64,000 bases of DNA. Source: Citrus sinensis (lineage: Eukaryota > Streptophyta > Magnoliopsida > Sapindales > Rutaceae). Shown here in pieces: positions 36,686 through 49,176 of the stretch. The position numbers and the translations under genes are program-made. Positions within the stretch are counted from its first letter, which is position 1, and each line of letters starts with the position of its first letter. The stretch lies in contig NC_068563.1 of assembly GCF_022201045.2 (NCBI RefSeq), forward strand, positions 28,679,001-28,743,000, read 5' to 3'. The notes under the pieces are model-generated. The model saw nothing but the letters and a program-made list of their open reading frames with translations. It was not told the DNA's origin and made no database searches.

Positions 36686-38998
36686 TGCAGGCAAATGAAG
36701 ATATGAGATGATAAATGTAGTTGGGGTTGTGTTATGGCAAGAGTCTCAAAATATTTTGAGAATTTATGGGGTGATATGTGTGAGAGCTCATATGGGGGGT
36801 TTTTCTAATATACAAAGGGAGGAAATTTCGGTAGAAGAATTTGGAGCCACATGGAAGCACGATTCGGGCCCATGTGTGGTTAATGAGCGTGACGTAGTTT
36901 CTAGTTAGAAGTGGGCGATGATGAAATTATTGTTTTGTGGGTGAAATTATACTTATAATTATAATTATGGGAGTGCAAGTACTTGTCGAGTTGGTGACGG
37001 CTTATGAGCTTGTTTTGAGCCAAATGTATGACTTTATGCAGCAATTATCTTGATTTAAAATGTTCAATTTGTTTCCAAAAGAAAGTCGCACCAACCCACC
37101 ATGGGCAGACAGATTTTAAGATTTAGATTTAGATGCATGGGGATCGGATTCATGCTTCATTGCTAGCCAATTAATGACTTTATTCATTAAGATAAGCCTG
37201 TTTAACTGCTTTATGATTTCTTACTGGATTGTTGTCGCCGCCTATAAGTGATAGTTAATTAAAATATAAAGATTTGTAGCAAAGGGCTAGCTTTTTCCCT
37301 TTTGTCTTTGAACTCTTCGAAGATCACATCTTAACCATTTTCAAAGCTCTTGTCAAACTATAAAGAAATGCAAGTGTGATGAACAGGGGTTTATTTTGCA
37401 CCATGTCTTTAAGCTATCAAAAACCCCGATAACTAGGTATAATTTAGAACCGTGGTAGTCGAATATATAGTCATTATTTTGGCATTAAGATAAAGAAAAT
37501 TGCAAAGTTTACCATAAATAGTTCAATTAACTCAAATTCAAATTTATATTTTATACAGTATAAACTTATGCATTTACGAATTTTAATACATTAAGATTAT
37601 ATTATGATTTTGTATTTTAATTTATTTATCTTGACTACCAGTTTCTTTTGGTGGTTTTTAAAATAGACCACCAAAATAGATGCATATATACATGACATTA
37701 TTTTATCGAGTTCTTGCGCGGGAAGACATTCAAGCACATGGAAACATTGAGGTATATATTAATCAACTTTAAATTATTTATTTAGCAAGTGGACTCTCTA
37801 CCGCAGAGCTAGCAAAATGAGTAAATCTTAACTTCAAAGAAATGGGATCCGTTGCCTTAGAATGATCCTCATTAATTTTAAATATGTAAAATCTGATCCT
37901 AAATTAAACCTTGATTTGACTGTTTGACGAAAGTCATTAGATTAAATTCAGAAGATGATCCTGCCATGTCACTGAAATTAATTTCAATACTTGCGCTTAG
38001 ACTATATCATTATCTTCAATATTTAGGATACTGTTTAGTTTAACTCTTTAGCCAGGGCTGCGAAGCCAAGTCTTGTATATACAGTGTATGTATAAACTTA
38101 TAAATAATTCATTATATTTTCTCTCTTTCCAATTCTGTCTCTGAAAATGGAAAGTGACTCAAATTTTGCTTACAATTTCAAGAAAATAACAAATGTTGAA
38201 AGCAACAAAGCAATTAAAATAATGATAATATTGAATTCTAATGAAGTTTAAGTGGGGTTCCTTTGATTTCCACTAGCTTATTTCATGTCCTAAGTGTACA
38301 AACTTGTGATGCTTGAGAAGGATCAAGGGTCAAGTGGGGCACGCTTGATCCTCTTCAAAATTTTAATAATGCAGCAAGTTAGTTAAAGCAAAAATTGCTG
38401 GTCCTCAAACCACTATTTCTTACCCATTACAAAATGCTATATTGCTAACAAAAGCTAGTTAAAGTCTCTTTTCAGATTTCTCATAATTTCTTTGTGGTTT
38501 TTTTTTTTCATTTGCTTACGTAGTTGTTCAATTTGTGTACAAGCATACCTAATAACTTTTTAGGTGAGAATATCCATATTTTATAAAATTCGGATTTTAT
38601 CTGGTTATGAATAGCTATGAAACAACAAAAATATTGAACTAAAGACGACTCCAAGCACAAGCTCATAAGTATTATTCCAAATTATTCAATTTCTATATAT
38701 TTGAAATGGAAAAGAGCATACATACTTTCACACTAACTCAACATTCCTCAACACTTACTTTATGTTTGCTGACATCAAAAGAAAAAAGGAAAAAAGAAGA
38801 AGAAAATTTTCCTGGAAAATTGTAGCAGCCTCTTTCTGTAGCCGTATATGGTGGAATCCTATGAAGAAAGTGGTATGGGCATGTCTGTTCACCACATTGA
38901 AAAATCTTTCTCCACGTACTTTGTGTTTAATTTATTTTTATATTTATTACTTAAGATATTTAATTAAAGATGGCTTTTGAGTAATGTTAAGGATCTCA
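36686..38998. other. Intergenic DNA upstream of the intact FUSC gene
   Basis: Contains the FUSC promoter region. No other gene or named element was recognised, and small open frames here look like chance. Confidence 0.4.
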
Positions 38999-39024
38999 AT
39001 ATATATATATATATATATATATAT
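38999..39024. repeat. (AT)13 microsatellite
   Basis: Twenty-six bases of AT dinucleotides. Confidence 0.9.
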
Positions 39025-40426
39025 TGAGTCTCAACTGATATGTCGACGTTAAGACTATCATCATCCGTTTAAGATCAACTTTTGAAGACAGACATTCCTA
39101 CTGCCGAAAGTAATCTAATGGTATCAAAAGAGATCATCCTTGAATCTGCTTTTCATTTTTTGAATTTAAAAAATGGATGCAAGATAACATTGTATATATA
39201 TATATTCCTGAAGAACATAGATTCGAATAACACAAACTTATTCTCCAACAAGCATTTCAGATTACAGGCGCGCGATTCTCCAATAACTATTTTACAAACA
39301 CACACATTATCAAATCTTAAAATGTAAAATTTAATTTCTGACTTTCACTTTGTACAGCAGCGATTGAAGATCCCCTAACCTTTCGTTTTATTATTCAAAG
39401 TTTAGTCTTTCTCCGATGTAGACAACGGCACTTTTATAAAACGCAATCTAGCAATGACCAAAAAAAAAAAAAAAATTATGATCTCTACTGTATTGCAGTG
39501 ACACTTGCATTGAAGTTTATAAATTTTTATTGTTATTAATCAATCACCGGCAAGTAGTTTAAGTTTGTAATTTACGATAATGCAACTGAGAATTACTATT
39601 CAAACATATTCTAAGTTTTCAAAGATTTGTAACATATCTAATTAGAAAATTTAGAGATACATTATCCAAGGCTCTCAGTCAATTAAACAACATTATCTTT
39701 CATTAGGAAGTGTACTTTTAAAGTAAGGGTACACTTAAAAAAAATAGAACATTGTTTGATACAATACCCTCACTTCAACACTTGAACTCTTTGTTGATTA
39801 CCTAAAAAATATTTTAGCACCCCTAAATTTTTCGTTGCTGATACAGTATATTTTTGTATACTGTATACGAAAATCATAAATTGGAAGTTAGGAGTGAAAA
39901 TATGAGAATTTGGGACAAAAAAAGAACTAAATTTTAAGAGTATAAGAGAAAATTTGAGATTTGGTTGTACCAAACAGCTCTGTTGTGTGAAGTAACAGGA
40001 AAATTTCGGATGGTAAAAGAAATGTAGGGAAGTGGAAGATGACTCGTAGAAAATTTGGGAAATTTTTTTTATGCATGCTGCGCTGGAGCCTGGAGCAAAT
40101 CAAAACCAAAATATATGGGACAAGAATGAGAATGTGATAACCTATCGAAACCCTTTGGTCGCCCACGTCAGAGTCAGTCGGATCTGTTCCGAATCCCAAA
40201 GGCCGTCGTTAAGCATTGCCGCATAATTAAAAAAAAAAAAAAGGAAGGAAAAAAAAGGGCACTTGCATTTTTATTACAGTCATCGTTTCACTCTCATCGA
40301 CGGCATCGAGTGCGACAAATTAAAAAGAAAATGAATGGCAACTGCGAATTAAGTGCACAAGCCATAAAGTCATCTTCAACTTTAAGCGCACGGACTTTAC
40401 TAATGGGGTCGCCACTTGAATATTCT
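39025..40426. other. Intergenic DNA
   Basis: No gene was recognised. The stretch includes poly-A runs at about 39460 and 40230. Minus-strand open frames at 39770-40199 resemble nothing known to me. The last eight bases (40419-40426) are the target duplication of the next element. Confidence 0.4.
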
Positions 40427-41115
40427 TAGGGGTGGGCACGGTTCGGTTCGGTTCAAAATTAAGTAGAACCGATTTAAATCGGTTATTTTATAAAAAGAAC
40501 CGAATAAGAACCGAATTCAAAAAGAACCGAACTCAAACGGTTCTTTTCGGATCAGTTCGGTTCGGTTCGGTTTTTTCGGTTTTGGGCCTATTGGGCCTAT
40601 TTTTAATTTTTAATTTTTTAGCCCATTGGGCCTCATGAATGTAATAATTTTTTTCAACAATTAATTTATCCTAATTTTATTACAAATATTAACAATAAAT
40701 ACAAAGTATTCAAAACACATTTTATCACTAATATCTTACTAACTATTAATAAGATACTCCCAAAATATGAAATATTAAAATTTCAAAATACATAACCAAA
40801 CTCCAATACTCCATCTATATAAACATAATCATAATGTTATAAAGAGAAATAACACATGTTTGATTTGAATAAAATCATGTTTGATTTGAATAAAATTATT
40901 AACACATGTTTGATTTGAATAAAATCAAAAAATAATTCGGTTTTTCGGTTCAGTTTTTCGGTTCAGCTAAGTGAACCGAATACCGAACCGACATTTCGGT
41001 TTTTTTTACAAACGGTATATTCGGTTTTTTAAAAAAATAAAAACCGAACCGAATTAGAAAAAATCGTTGGTTCGGTTCGGTTTTTTTAACACTACGGTTT
41101 TTTTGCCCACCCCTA
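40427..41115. mobile_element. hAT-type MITE with perfect 8-bp target duplication
   Basis: TAGGGGTGGGCA at the left end and its exact inverse TGCCCACCCCTA at the right end, with AATATTCT repeated perfectly outside (40419-40426 and 41116-41123). Subterminal zones are dense in 'ttcggttcggtt' and its complement, which gives a strong inverted structure. The interior is AT-rich and non-coding, with a short near-repeat ('catgtttgatttgaataaaa' three times around 40855-40925). TAGGGGTGGGCA ends with 8-bp duplications are characteristic of a widespread plant hAT MITE group. Confidence 0.93.
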
Positions 41116-41123
41116 AATATTCT

Positions 41124-42591
41124 CATTCTAATCACTCGACCACATGATTTTCATTTGCTTACGTACTTATATTACACCTATGAATGTACGATCTGTTTGA
41201 AATATTATACTTTTAATATTTGACACTATCTCCGACGGTACGGACTCTATATTTTTTGTCATATAATTTGCATAAATACTGTTTTAATCCATATATTTTT
41301 GGAGCTTATTATTTTACACGATGATGTATGAAATATGACTCTTCCACATCCGTTTAATAAAAATTCAATGGTTGTGTGAATATAAAGTAATAAAATTATA
41401 TTATTTCTTTAACTGTTAGATTTTTATTAAATGGTTACGAAACTGTCATGTTTCTTACATCATCATGTAAGATAATTAGAGCCATATTTTTATTTTATTG
41501 CTTGTTTAGTTATAATATTTTAAAAAATATTTCAAAATGTCCCTGCAATTAAATATGTTACATTTTTATCATTTTTTCTACTTTTACAATAAAACCCTTC
41601 TAATAATATTCTTGACATTAATTAATTTATCTATAAAAAAATTAATCGGAAAATGAACAAATAATTATTTATTAACAAATTAACTAATAAATATCACTAT
41701 GAAAGAACTAGTATTTTTTCTACTTGTGCAATAATCTTACTTATAATTATTTATAAATTAATTAATATTGGCCAACTTAAAGTAATATTTAAACTCCTTA
41801 CAATAATCTTACTAATAATTATTTTATAAAAAAAATTATTTTACCAAGTTAATATTGAAATAAAATAATAATATATAAACTTTATATAAATTTTTATGTT
41901 ACTTTTAAGTTAATTTAATATTTTTTTTTTCTTTTCATTTATATCCCAAGAATATTGTTACAAAAGAAAAAGAAAAAATAAAAGTGCATTATAGTTAGTA
42001 GTAAGAGATATTTTAAGGGTTTTTTTTTTCAATTTAAGAATCAAATGAATATTTAAATCAAAATATAAAGAATAAATAAACATTTACCCTATAATTTTTA
42101 TAGAAGGAAAATACAAACGTTGGGAGGGATATGCAATGAATATTTTAAGACGAATCACCAAACAAGTTGTACACACCATTACCGTCCTGCCATGTCCATG
42201 TGTACATTTATCATGGAAATCTCCCAAACAAATTGGCCGCCACATTGACTCATCTACAGTTATTATATAAATCACTGGCCGGTTTAAATTACCCCCAGTG
42301 CACATCAAATTTTCATCACAGCCAACGAGCTTTATGACGTGCTTGTGTACACAACTAAATATACTGTCTTGTGTCTTAGACATACAAAAGTTGACACATT
42401 ATTTTAACTACTAGTAAACTATTACATGAATTTTGCTGACTGTACTTGCACACCCACACCTCAAAAGCAAGGGGTAATTTATTCCCACACAGATTCGCAG
42501 ATTCTAACTACGGGTAAAAACATCCAAGCTCACAACCTTGGAGAAGAATAGAGCATTCAAGGTAGATGGAGATGATAAGTCCTCATTCAAG
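41124..42591. other. Intergenic DNA and 3' flank of the SEC14-like gene
   Basis: AT-rich, with no gene or element recognised. Confidence 0.4.
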
Positions 42592-45500
42592 CTAAAAGGG
42601 TCGGCTGTCAGGATCACTCAATCCTGCAATAAGGGCTATAAACACCCACAGCATTAGGATGCCTATAACTGCAACTCTCAAAACCTGATCGCAGTTACCG
42701 TTCATGTTGATGTCAGTCTGATGTGACGGATACGATGAAGGCAAATCCTCATCATCGCTAACATCTGAATAAGGCTGCATAACATTGGTCTCTTTTGCAA
42801 GTGGTGGTAGAGCATCATGATTGCTAATCTTCAAACATCTCATGCAAGTGCAATTTCCACCAAGATATGAAGGGAGAGTTTGAAGGCACTCGGAGAGAAC
42901 CTTGCGGAACATTTCTCCTTCAATTTTGACCTTCTTCCGAGTGGTAGGTTTTAAAATCTGAAGAACCATAGATACTGGTAAATATGAGAGAGGGAGGGAG
43001 AACATTTAACTAGAGCCTTAAGTCCGAAATGTAATGAAAATATCAAATCCTAATCAGATAATAAGCTTACTTGAATAAAAGTCTGAGTAATAACTCGAAG
43101 CACCGGAGGAAGACGTATAACCAACAAGCAGCCAAGGTGGTTAGGAAAATGATCTTGAAGTATAGATGAACAAGACCTCAATACTTGCATTGGAATCCTA
43201 AAGGGAGTTAACCCTTCACAATCAACCAAGACCGTAATTCGAGTATTTGCAGCATCAACCAGATGCAGAGCTCCATGCTCTACCTGAGAAACTGCAGTTG
43301 TAATTTGTATAAAACATTGTTTGATGTTACAACATCAAATGGAAAAGTGAAAATTAAGGCTGAATATAATAACAGAAAAGAGAGATGTTTGAGACTAAAT
43401 AGTTCACATGCAGATTGAAAACTTGTCTACACACATCGGCAATGATTGCCTTAATTTGAGTTCCTCATCTAGCAGCAGAGAACAGCATAATAGTTAATTT
43501 AAGTTGTTCATCACACTAGGTTTAAATAAAATAATAATAATAACTTGTTCATCAATCACACTATCATATTGATGATGCCTTTAATATTTTTTTCTTTCAT
43601 TAAACATAGTTAGCTGAATTATGTAGTACTATCTATCTCTGAGAAAATCCAAATCCGCATAATGCATGCATAAGGGGAAAATTTGCAAAAGATCCAAAAT
43701 TATCAAAGAAGAAACATACTGATAGCCTGAGCAAAACGAGGTCTGTCACGAGATGGCAAAACACAGCAACCTAGCCCAAGCCGAACTATTAGGCATGGTC
43801 GGTGCTGCATGTCAACTCCATGCCAGAAGACTACATCTGACCACTCCTCAAGTTCTTCTTCTGAAAGAATACGGTAGGTCTCTCTCCAGCGTATTGTCTT
43901 TTTTATTGATGCTACCAAGCTTGAAATGTCGCCATTTGAGGCACTATAAAATCTATGGAGCATATCTTCATTTATTCTGCATAAACACTACTACGTCATG
44001 CTCTCTGCAAATAGAGAAGCTAAGAAATTTGAAGATACATTTATTGTCTATTAAAACAGTAAAACGGTAGTGCTGGATTATGTCTTGAACATGAACTATG
44101 ACAAAATGACAGCTGAAAACTGAATCTTCTTATGTTTATAATTTTCAGGGAAAACTAAAGAGTCAATGGAATAACAATACATTATCGTTTAATAGAATTC
44201 TGTACACACACACGTAGCAAAGGTTCAAATTGGAAAGCAGAAGAGAGTCAAGTTGGTGATGACTCAGTAATTCTAGCAACAAAAATTCCACGCATGACTA
44301 AGTGGAAAAAATAAGATGTTGCAACAGGGGGGTGTTAGATGATTTTAATAAGATCTTAAAGAATGTGTATTTCATGATACATGCAAATCAACAACTGACC
44401 TTTCTGTTAAACTAATCCCCTGACTTTCCAGTTCATTACGGAGTTGTATCAACCAATTTTCAGATGTGAGACTCGGAGAAACCTCATCAGAAACCCTGCA
44501 TGTCACATGAAAGCAATAAATAGCTACTAAAAGCAATCAGAGTAGGATATAACTTAAAATTCAATCGAGTAGGAAATAACTTAAAATTCCTCATCAAAGT
44601 AGTAACAAGACTATCACCGAGGAGAATCGCAGCCCCGCACATTCTTACAGTGCTGCTACTCACAAATATGTGCCACATACCATCTTCCAGAAATCTAATT
44701 ATACCCTCTTCCAGCAATCTAATTCTTGTTAATAACTTTACAACATCCCTTTGCCTTCCAAATCAAGACCAATTGGTTAAGAGAGTGTATCTATTCTAAA
44801 ACTCCATCAAGCTTAATTCTAATTATGCAGTTCCAGTTAATCAAGTCAGCATTGTCAATGTACACAAGACTTGAGTTAAAAATTGATGTCAAATAATTGT
44901 ACTCAATCAAAAATTAAGGTGTCATTTTCTACACAACTACATAATAAGTCAAATGCCAATATAAAAAAATATCAATAATATACTCCTAGTTGTAGCAACC
45001 TTGCATCCAGCTGAGAATTCACAAGTGATGGCTCCGAATTTATCTCAGAATGTTCATGAGAATCACTATTACCATCCGAATCATCACTGCACACCGATTG
45101 TTCCGAAAACGCTTCAGCAACTGAAAGGAGCAATAAAGGCCTTGACAACATCTGTAACCATGAAATATGGCAAGCATTACATGTTATATGGGACAAAAGG
45201 GTAAGATAACAGGGCTTGCTGCTTGATATTTAACCATAGTGCCAGAGATACAAGGCCAAGCGCATACATATACAAAGGTGTTATGTAAATGCAACTGACA
45301 AAAGCAAGAACTAGTAGGGCTGAGAATCAGTTTATAATCAGGTGTCAAGGCAAAAATTTAGCATGCAACTGCATCTTATAACCATGTTCTCATCAGGTGA
45401 ATTATAAGCATGTTGAGAAATTACAAAGGACACAAAACAATAAAGATATTGGAACTAAATTTCAGCAGTCTACAGAGCAGCAGGTGATGTCATATATATT

Positions 45501-45881
45501 TGCAATGAAGAATTGGAATTGAACATTCAGAAATTTGTGAGTACCAACCTGCATTCCTCTAATCAAACCCTTGAAAGGAGCCCATCTGTTGATGAACTTA
45601 AAAGGCGGATAGCAAACAACTTGCAAAGCCTGAATGCCACGCCATATACACGGACACTTAACCTTTGAAACCCTTCGCACAGTTTCTAATGCAGCAACTT
45701 TGAGTAAAAATAGTGCCACATCACCAGCTGCACCGCCACCAACAATCTTACCACGGCTTAGTAAAGCTGCCTGCCGATGATTACCCTGTGGAAATGCTTT
45801 TTTCGAACCCTTCTTCTCAGCAACTACAATGGCTGATTCAGCGTTCCTACTCGAACCCGGAACAAGGGATGGGTCTCCCAT
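42592..45881 (-). CDS. SEC14-like (CRAL-TRIO domain) protein with a C-terminal membrane segment
   Basis: Six minus-strand exons, 45549-45881, 45000-45151, 44400-44495, 43720-43976, 43071-43291 and 42592-42957, join in phase to 474 residues with GT..AG introns. Order of parts: a conserved N-terminal block (FLLKVAALETVRRVSKVKCP ...), an acidic serine-rich linker (SDDSDGNSDSHEHSE), a CRAL-TRIO N-like helical region (MLHRFYSASNGDISSLVASI), and a CRAL-TRIO lipid-binding core (ITVLVDCEGLTPFRIP, LQDHFPNHLGCLLVIRLPPV, FRKVLSECLQTLPSYLGGNC). After a second acidic linker comes a hydrophobic segment of about 22 residues (VLRVAVIGILMLWVFIALIA) close to the C-terminus, suggesting tail anchoring. Family members transfer or present phosphoinositides and other lipids. 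The lipid bound here and the membrane used are unknown. It resembles plant proteins annotated as Sec14p-like phosphatidylinositol transfer family. Confidence 0.88.
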
Positions 45882-46589
45882 TAAAGATAACTAATAATGC
45901 TCTGAATTCACATTCACCGCTTACTACTACGCTCATAAAACACAAGCTTTATAGCAGTTCAAAATCCCATTAATAAATATCTTACAAGCATGAACTGCAG
46001 AAAAAACCACAGAACAAATATTAAAAAGCCTCTACTTACAAGGTAAAATTATACTGACCATAAGATTCTAATAAATGGGATCCTTCAAAAATCGAAACTT
46101 TTAGCTTTCCACATAAAAATGAAATCTTTCAACAATTAAGTTTAATACGGCATCGTTTATACTGAACAAAAGCAGTGGACTAACCATCATTTTGAGAGAA
46201 AATACGAAAGCTCAGCTGAAATTTTTTCCTGAAAAAACAGAACAAAACGCAAAACGTGCGCTGGATCCGAACGTCGAGGAGAGACGTTAAGAGAATCAAA
46301 ATCATTCAAAAGTGGCGAAACTGGCGGGGTAACTGTTGGATCGTTTTGGGGAAAGAAACTGTGGAATCAAGTGATCTGTCAGTTTGGTTTCATCGCGTTC
46401 TGTTTGAGCCATCGCATTCGAGAATAAGAAAGAAAGAGGAGGCATTGCGAGACCCAGCACGTGAACTTCGATCACAAGTCAAATCTCAAAAGCATCGACA
46501 GCTCGCCTGATTGACTTAATACGTGTTCGGTTCTTATAACTCAAAAGTCAAAACAGTCTATGGATTGTTTATTGTATACAATTTTTTGG
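45882..46589. other. Upstream region of the SEC14-like gene
   Basis: Probably holds a 5' untranslated region and promoter. The GC-richer patch at 46240-46500 fits a leader or promoter. The small plus-strand open frame there was not recognised. Confidence 0.4.
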
Positions 46590-46726
46590 GGAAACTTGAG
46601 GTGCAATTGTAGTACCATGTTATAGTAGTATTCAGCCGTTGAGTGTCAGTAGACTCTATTAATTTAAGTGTATTCAATGGCTAGATGTAATTATAGTACG
46701 GTACCTCAGTTGCACAGTAGTCTGAT
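46590..46726. mobile_element. Short palindromic MITE
   Basis: The left half (GAGGTGCAATTGTAGTACCA...CAGCCGTTGAGTGTC) matches the inverse of the right half (...GTACCGTACTATAATTACAT..AGCCATTGAATACAC) at roughly 70%, around a centre near 46655. The whole segment can fold as one long hairpin. No clear target duplication was fixed. Confidence 0.45.
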
Positions 46727-48026
46727 CTTATTTTTTAACTTACTACTAACAAAAATTAAAACAGTCACAAAATCAACGATTGACATTTTTCTAATATATT
46801 ATATAATAAGATCCCCTAAGTTACATACATGTAACTTAGCATTAGCTTATATAATATATTTAACCACTCCAACGAGGTGTTTTTTTTTTTTTTTCCTTTC
46901 TTTCTATTTTTTAAATTCTTTCTGGTAATAATTAAAAACAAAATTTACAATTAGACGGATAGCAAAGAAGAGAATTCATCAACGGCAGATGTCCGCCAGC
47001 AGCCTCATTAAAATATGAATGTACGTGTAGCTTTACACTTCAAACGGGGGGGTTTCACTTTTCAGTTAGATATCCTTTAATAGTTTAAAAATTACATAAA
47101 TATTCTAAGGTGTATTAATATTATTGCGTCTTTAAATTTTATATTTTTCTTAGAAAAACGTGTGTGTATAGATTTTTTTTCCTATAATGTTCTATTTTTC
47201 ACTATCGTCCATAGATATTTTCAAAATGCGTGCAATCTAGATGACTTAATTACTCTTTTTTGAGCAAGATATACATGCTGAACAGGTGTTAGAAGTTGAA
47301 AATATCATGAATTACAAAATGCAATGTATATCTTCAAAATGAATTCAATTTATATTGTTTAATTACTTTTCAAAGTCATGTAATATATAGAATGTGATGG
47401 AATGATAACACTACACAAACCTACTTGATTACATGACTTACATAAACAGTCACGAAGGTTGTGTAAGTCATGTAATCGTATAGATTATGAAAATTACATA
47501 GGTTAGGTTAGTCGTGTAGTAAGTCATATATTTATTTATACAAAAAATAATAATATTTTTATTTTTATTTTGCCGATAGATATGGTTGTGATTTGCATGC
47601 CTATTTTTCTTCAATGATCAATGGTTTAAACAAAATAATGAATATTGGTTCAAAGTTTCTAAGACTAGAGGAATAATAATACCACAACCAATAATGGACG
47701 CTGAATTTGTGGAGAACGTATCTCGAAATATTAATGTTGACTCTTCAAAATGTAAATTTATAATAAAATTTTAAGCTTAAGATATTTGATCATACGCCAT
47801 CTATTGCAATTAAAACTAATGAAAACGTAGAGTTGAAAACTTTGTTTTTCCACTATGAAGTCATATGTTACATGGCTGAATACATGGCCAAATGATAATG
47901 ACATAAAGAATCAACCCATTGTATTTTCACTCTTTGCAATTGAAAAAAAAAACATCGTTAAATACTTTTTTTTTGTCATTATGTTGTGAGAGATCCAAAG
48001 TAACATAAATCATATAATAAAAATCA
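46727..48026. other. Intergenic AT-rich DNA
   Basis: Apart from the hairpin at 47427-47477, no gene or named element was recognised. Confidence 0.4.
47427..47477. repeat. Perfect 16-bp inverted repeat
   Basis: GATTACATGACTTACA (47427-47442) and its exact complement TGTAAGTCATGTAATC (47462-47477) are separated by 19 bases. Related 'gtcatgtaat' words lie nearby (about 47375). It may be part of a decayed MITE. Confidence 0.8.
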
Positions 48027-48043
48027 CTTAATATATGTACTTT

Positions 48044-48407
48044 TTTATTTTTTATTAAAAGGGGCTCATCAAGACGAGCTAGGCAGGAACAAGACGGGGT
48101 TGACAAACCCCAAACATATATTGCGAAATAATAGAATAAATACTCACAGGTGGGCTAGAGAATAAAAGTAAACTATGCGGTACTAAGTGAGCCATATTAG
48201 TCATGAAATCTGCAGCTGAGCTTGCTTCACGGTAAATATGAGAGATAAAAATCTGTCAATTCCTGCTTAAAAAATCACGAACTGCCACCACTAAAGCATA
48301 AAAAACATTAGGCACAACCACCTGCTGAGAGATCATCTGAGTTACACAGAGGCTGTCTACTTCCACCAAGAGGTGTCTAATGCCAACATTCTAGGCAAGG
48401 GATAATC
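48044..48407 (-). mobile_element. 5'-truncated LINE carrying an RNase H-like tail
   Basis: The minus strand reads LLVEVDSLCVTQMISQQVVV, then a stop where a Trp is expected, then QIFISHIYREASSAADFMTN and MAHL. This is the C-terminal RNase H (RVT_3) domain of plant L1-type LINEs, with the catalytic-type Asp in EVDS and the HIxREAN-like AAD motif visible. A T run at 48041-48060 is the poly-A tail on the other strand. CTTAATATATGTACTTT flanks it exactly at 48027-48043 and 48408-48424, a 17-bp target duplication. The copy is severely truncated and inactive. Confidence 0.93.
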
Positions 48408-48424
48408 CTTAATATATGTACTTT

Positions 48425-48530
48425 AATTAATTACTAATGAGCGAGAAAGACGAGAAGATCGGTTGGAGAGTGGACAGACAACGATCGCCTTCACTCCATT
48501 GCATTTGCATCAACACGTACGAAACTGAGC
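48425..48530 (+). pseudogene. Relic exon of a glyoxalase-fold gene
   Basis: About 48450-48515 reads LESGQTTIAFTPLHLHQH in one frame. It matches exon 2 of the gene at 49177-49743 (WGELESGQTTKAFTRLHQHE) at the DNA level (shared 'ggagagtggacagac'). No other exon was found around it, so it is a leftover of a tandem copy. The relic is in some positions closer to the family pattern (IAFTPLH) than the longer gene downstream. Confidence 0.75.
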
Positions 48531-49176
48531 TAACTGGTTAACATTGAGCGATAGCCAGTTGATATTTGCTTTTACTTATTCTGACGTTCGTTCATGCTGC
48601 CTGCCTACAGTGTATATGAAAATAATTATGTTTCTAATATTATTTATTTATAATATATGTACTTCTTAACTGCAACATTTATTAATTTCTTCTTGGTAAT
48701 TAATGAATGAATGCGTATCGTGGAGAATGTTGCCCATGTATGATTAATGTATCTAATTGAATGTTAATTAGCTTGTGGACCAAACTCAGCTATTCTGAAC
48801 TCGGTTCTTGATTTTGTCACAGCCGATTTGATACAAATTTATGAACATCTTTTCCTCGCTTGATATGCGTCTAACTAATTGATTATTAATTTGTTGATGA
48901 CTTGAATTTAACTGGGTTTTATTATAGCTGCATGCAGCGACGACGCAAGGTTAGACCAAGCGAATTTCATCACTGACGCTGCCTGCCAGGTGACAGCATC
49001 AGAGTTGTTTAGAGCTTGCATGAAGCCCACGTAGATAATCAGACACCACGTGTAAACTGATGTCATATCTGTTCAAACAAAACAAACTCATCCTCGATAT
49101 AAGCCTGAGATCGAAGTTGACCGATTATTACCAAGTGGAGAAGCAGAACAGGATCGAAGAAAATAACAAGAGTAAA
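48531..49176. other. Intergenic DNA upstream of the glyoxalase-like gene
   Basis: No feature is recognised apart from the upstream region of the next gene. GC content rises after about 48940. Confidence 0.4.

Noticed and set aside
36104-36694. Start of the intact FUSC gene at 36694
   Set aside because: That codon is TTG. The first ATG of the frame, at 36685, fits the paralogue's N-terminus.
39770-40199. Minus-strand gene formed by two overlapping open frames
   Set aside because: No shared family features, no splice sites joining them, and composition like the surrounding intergenic DNA.
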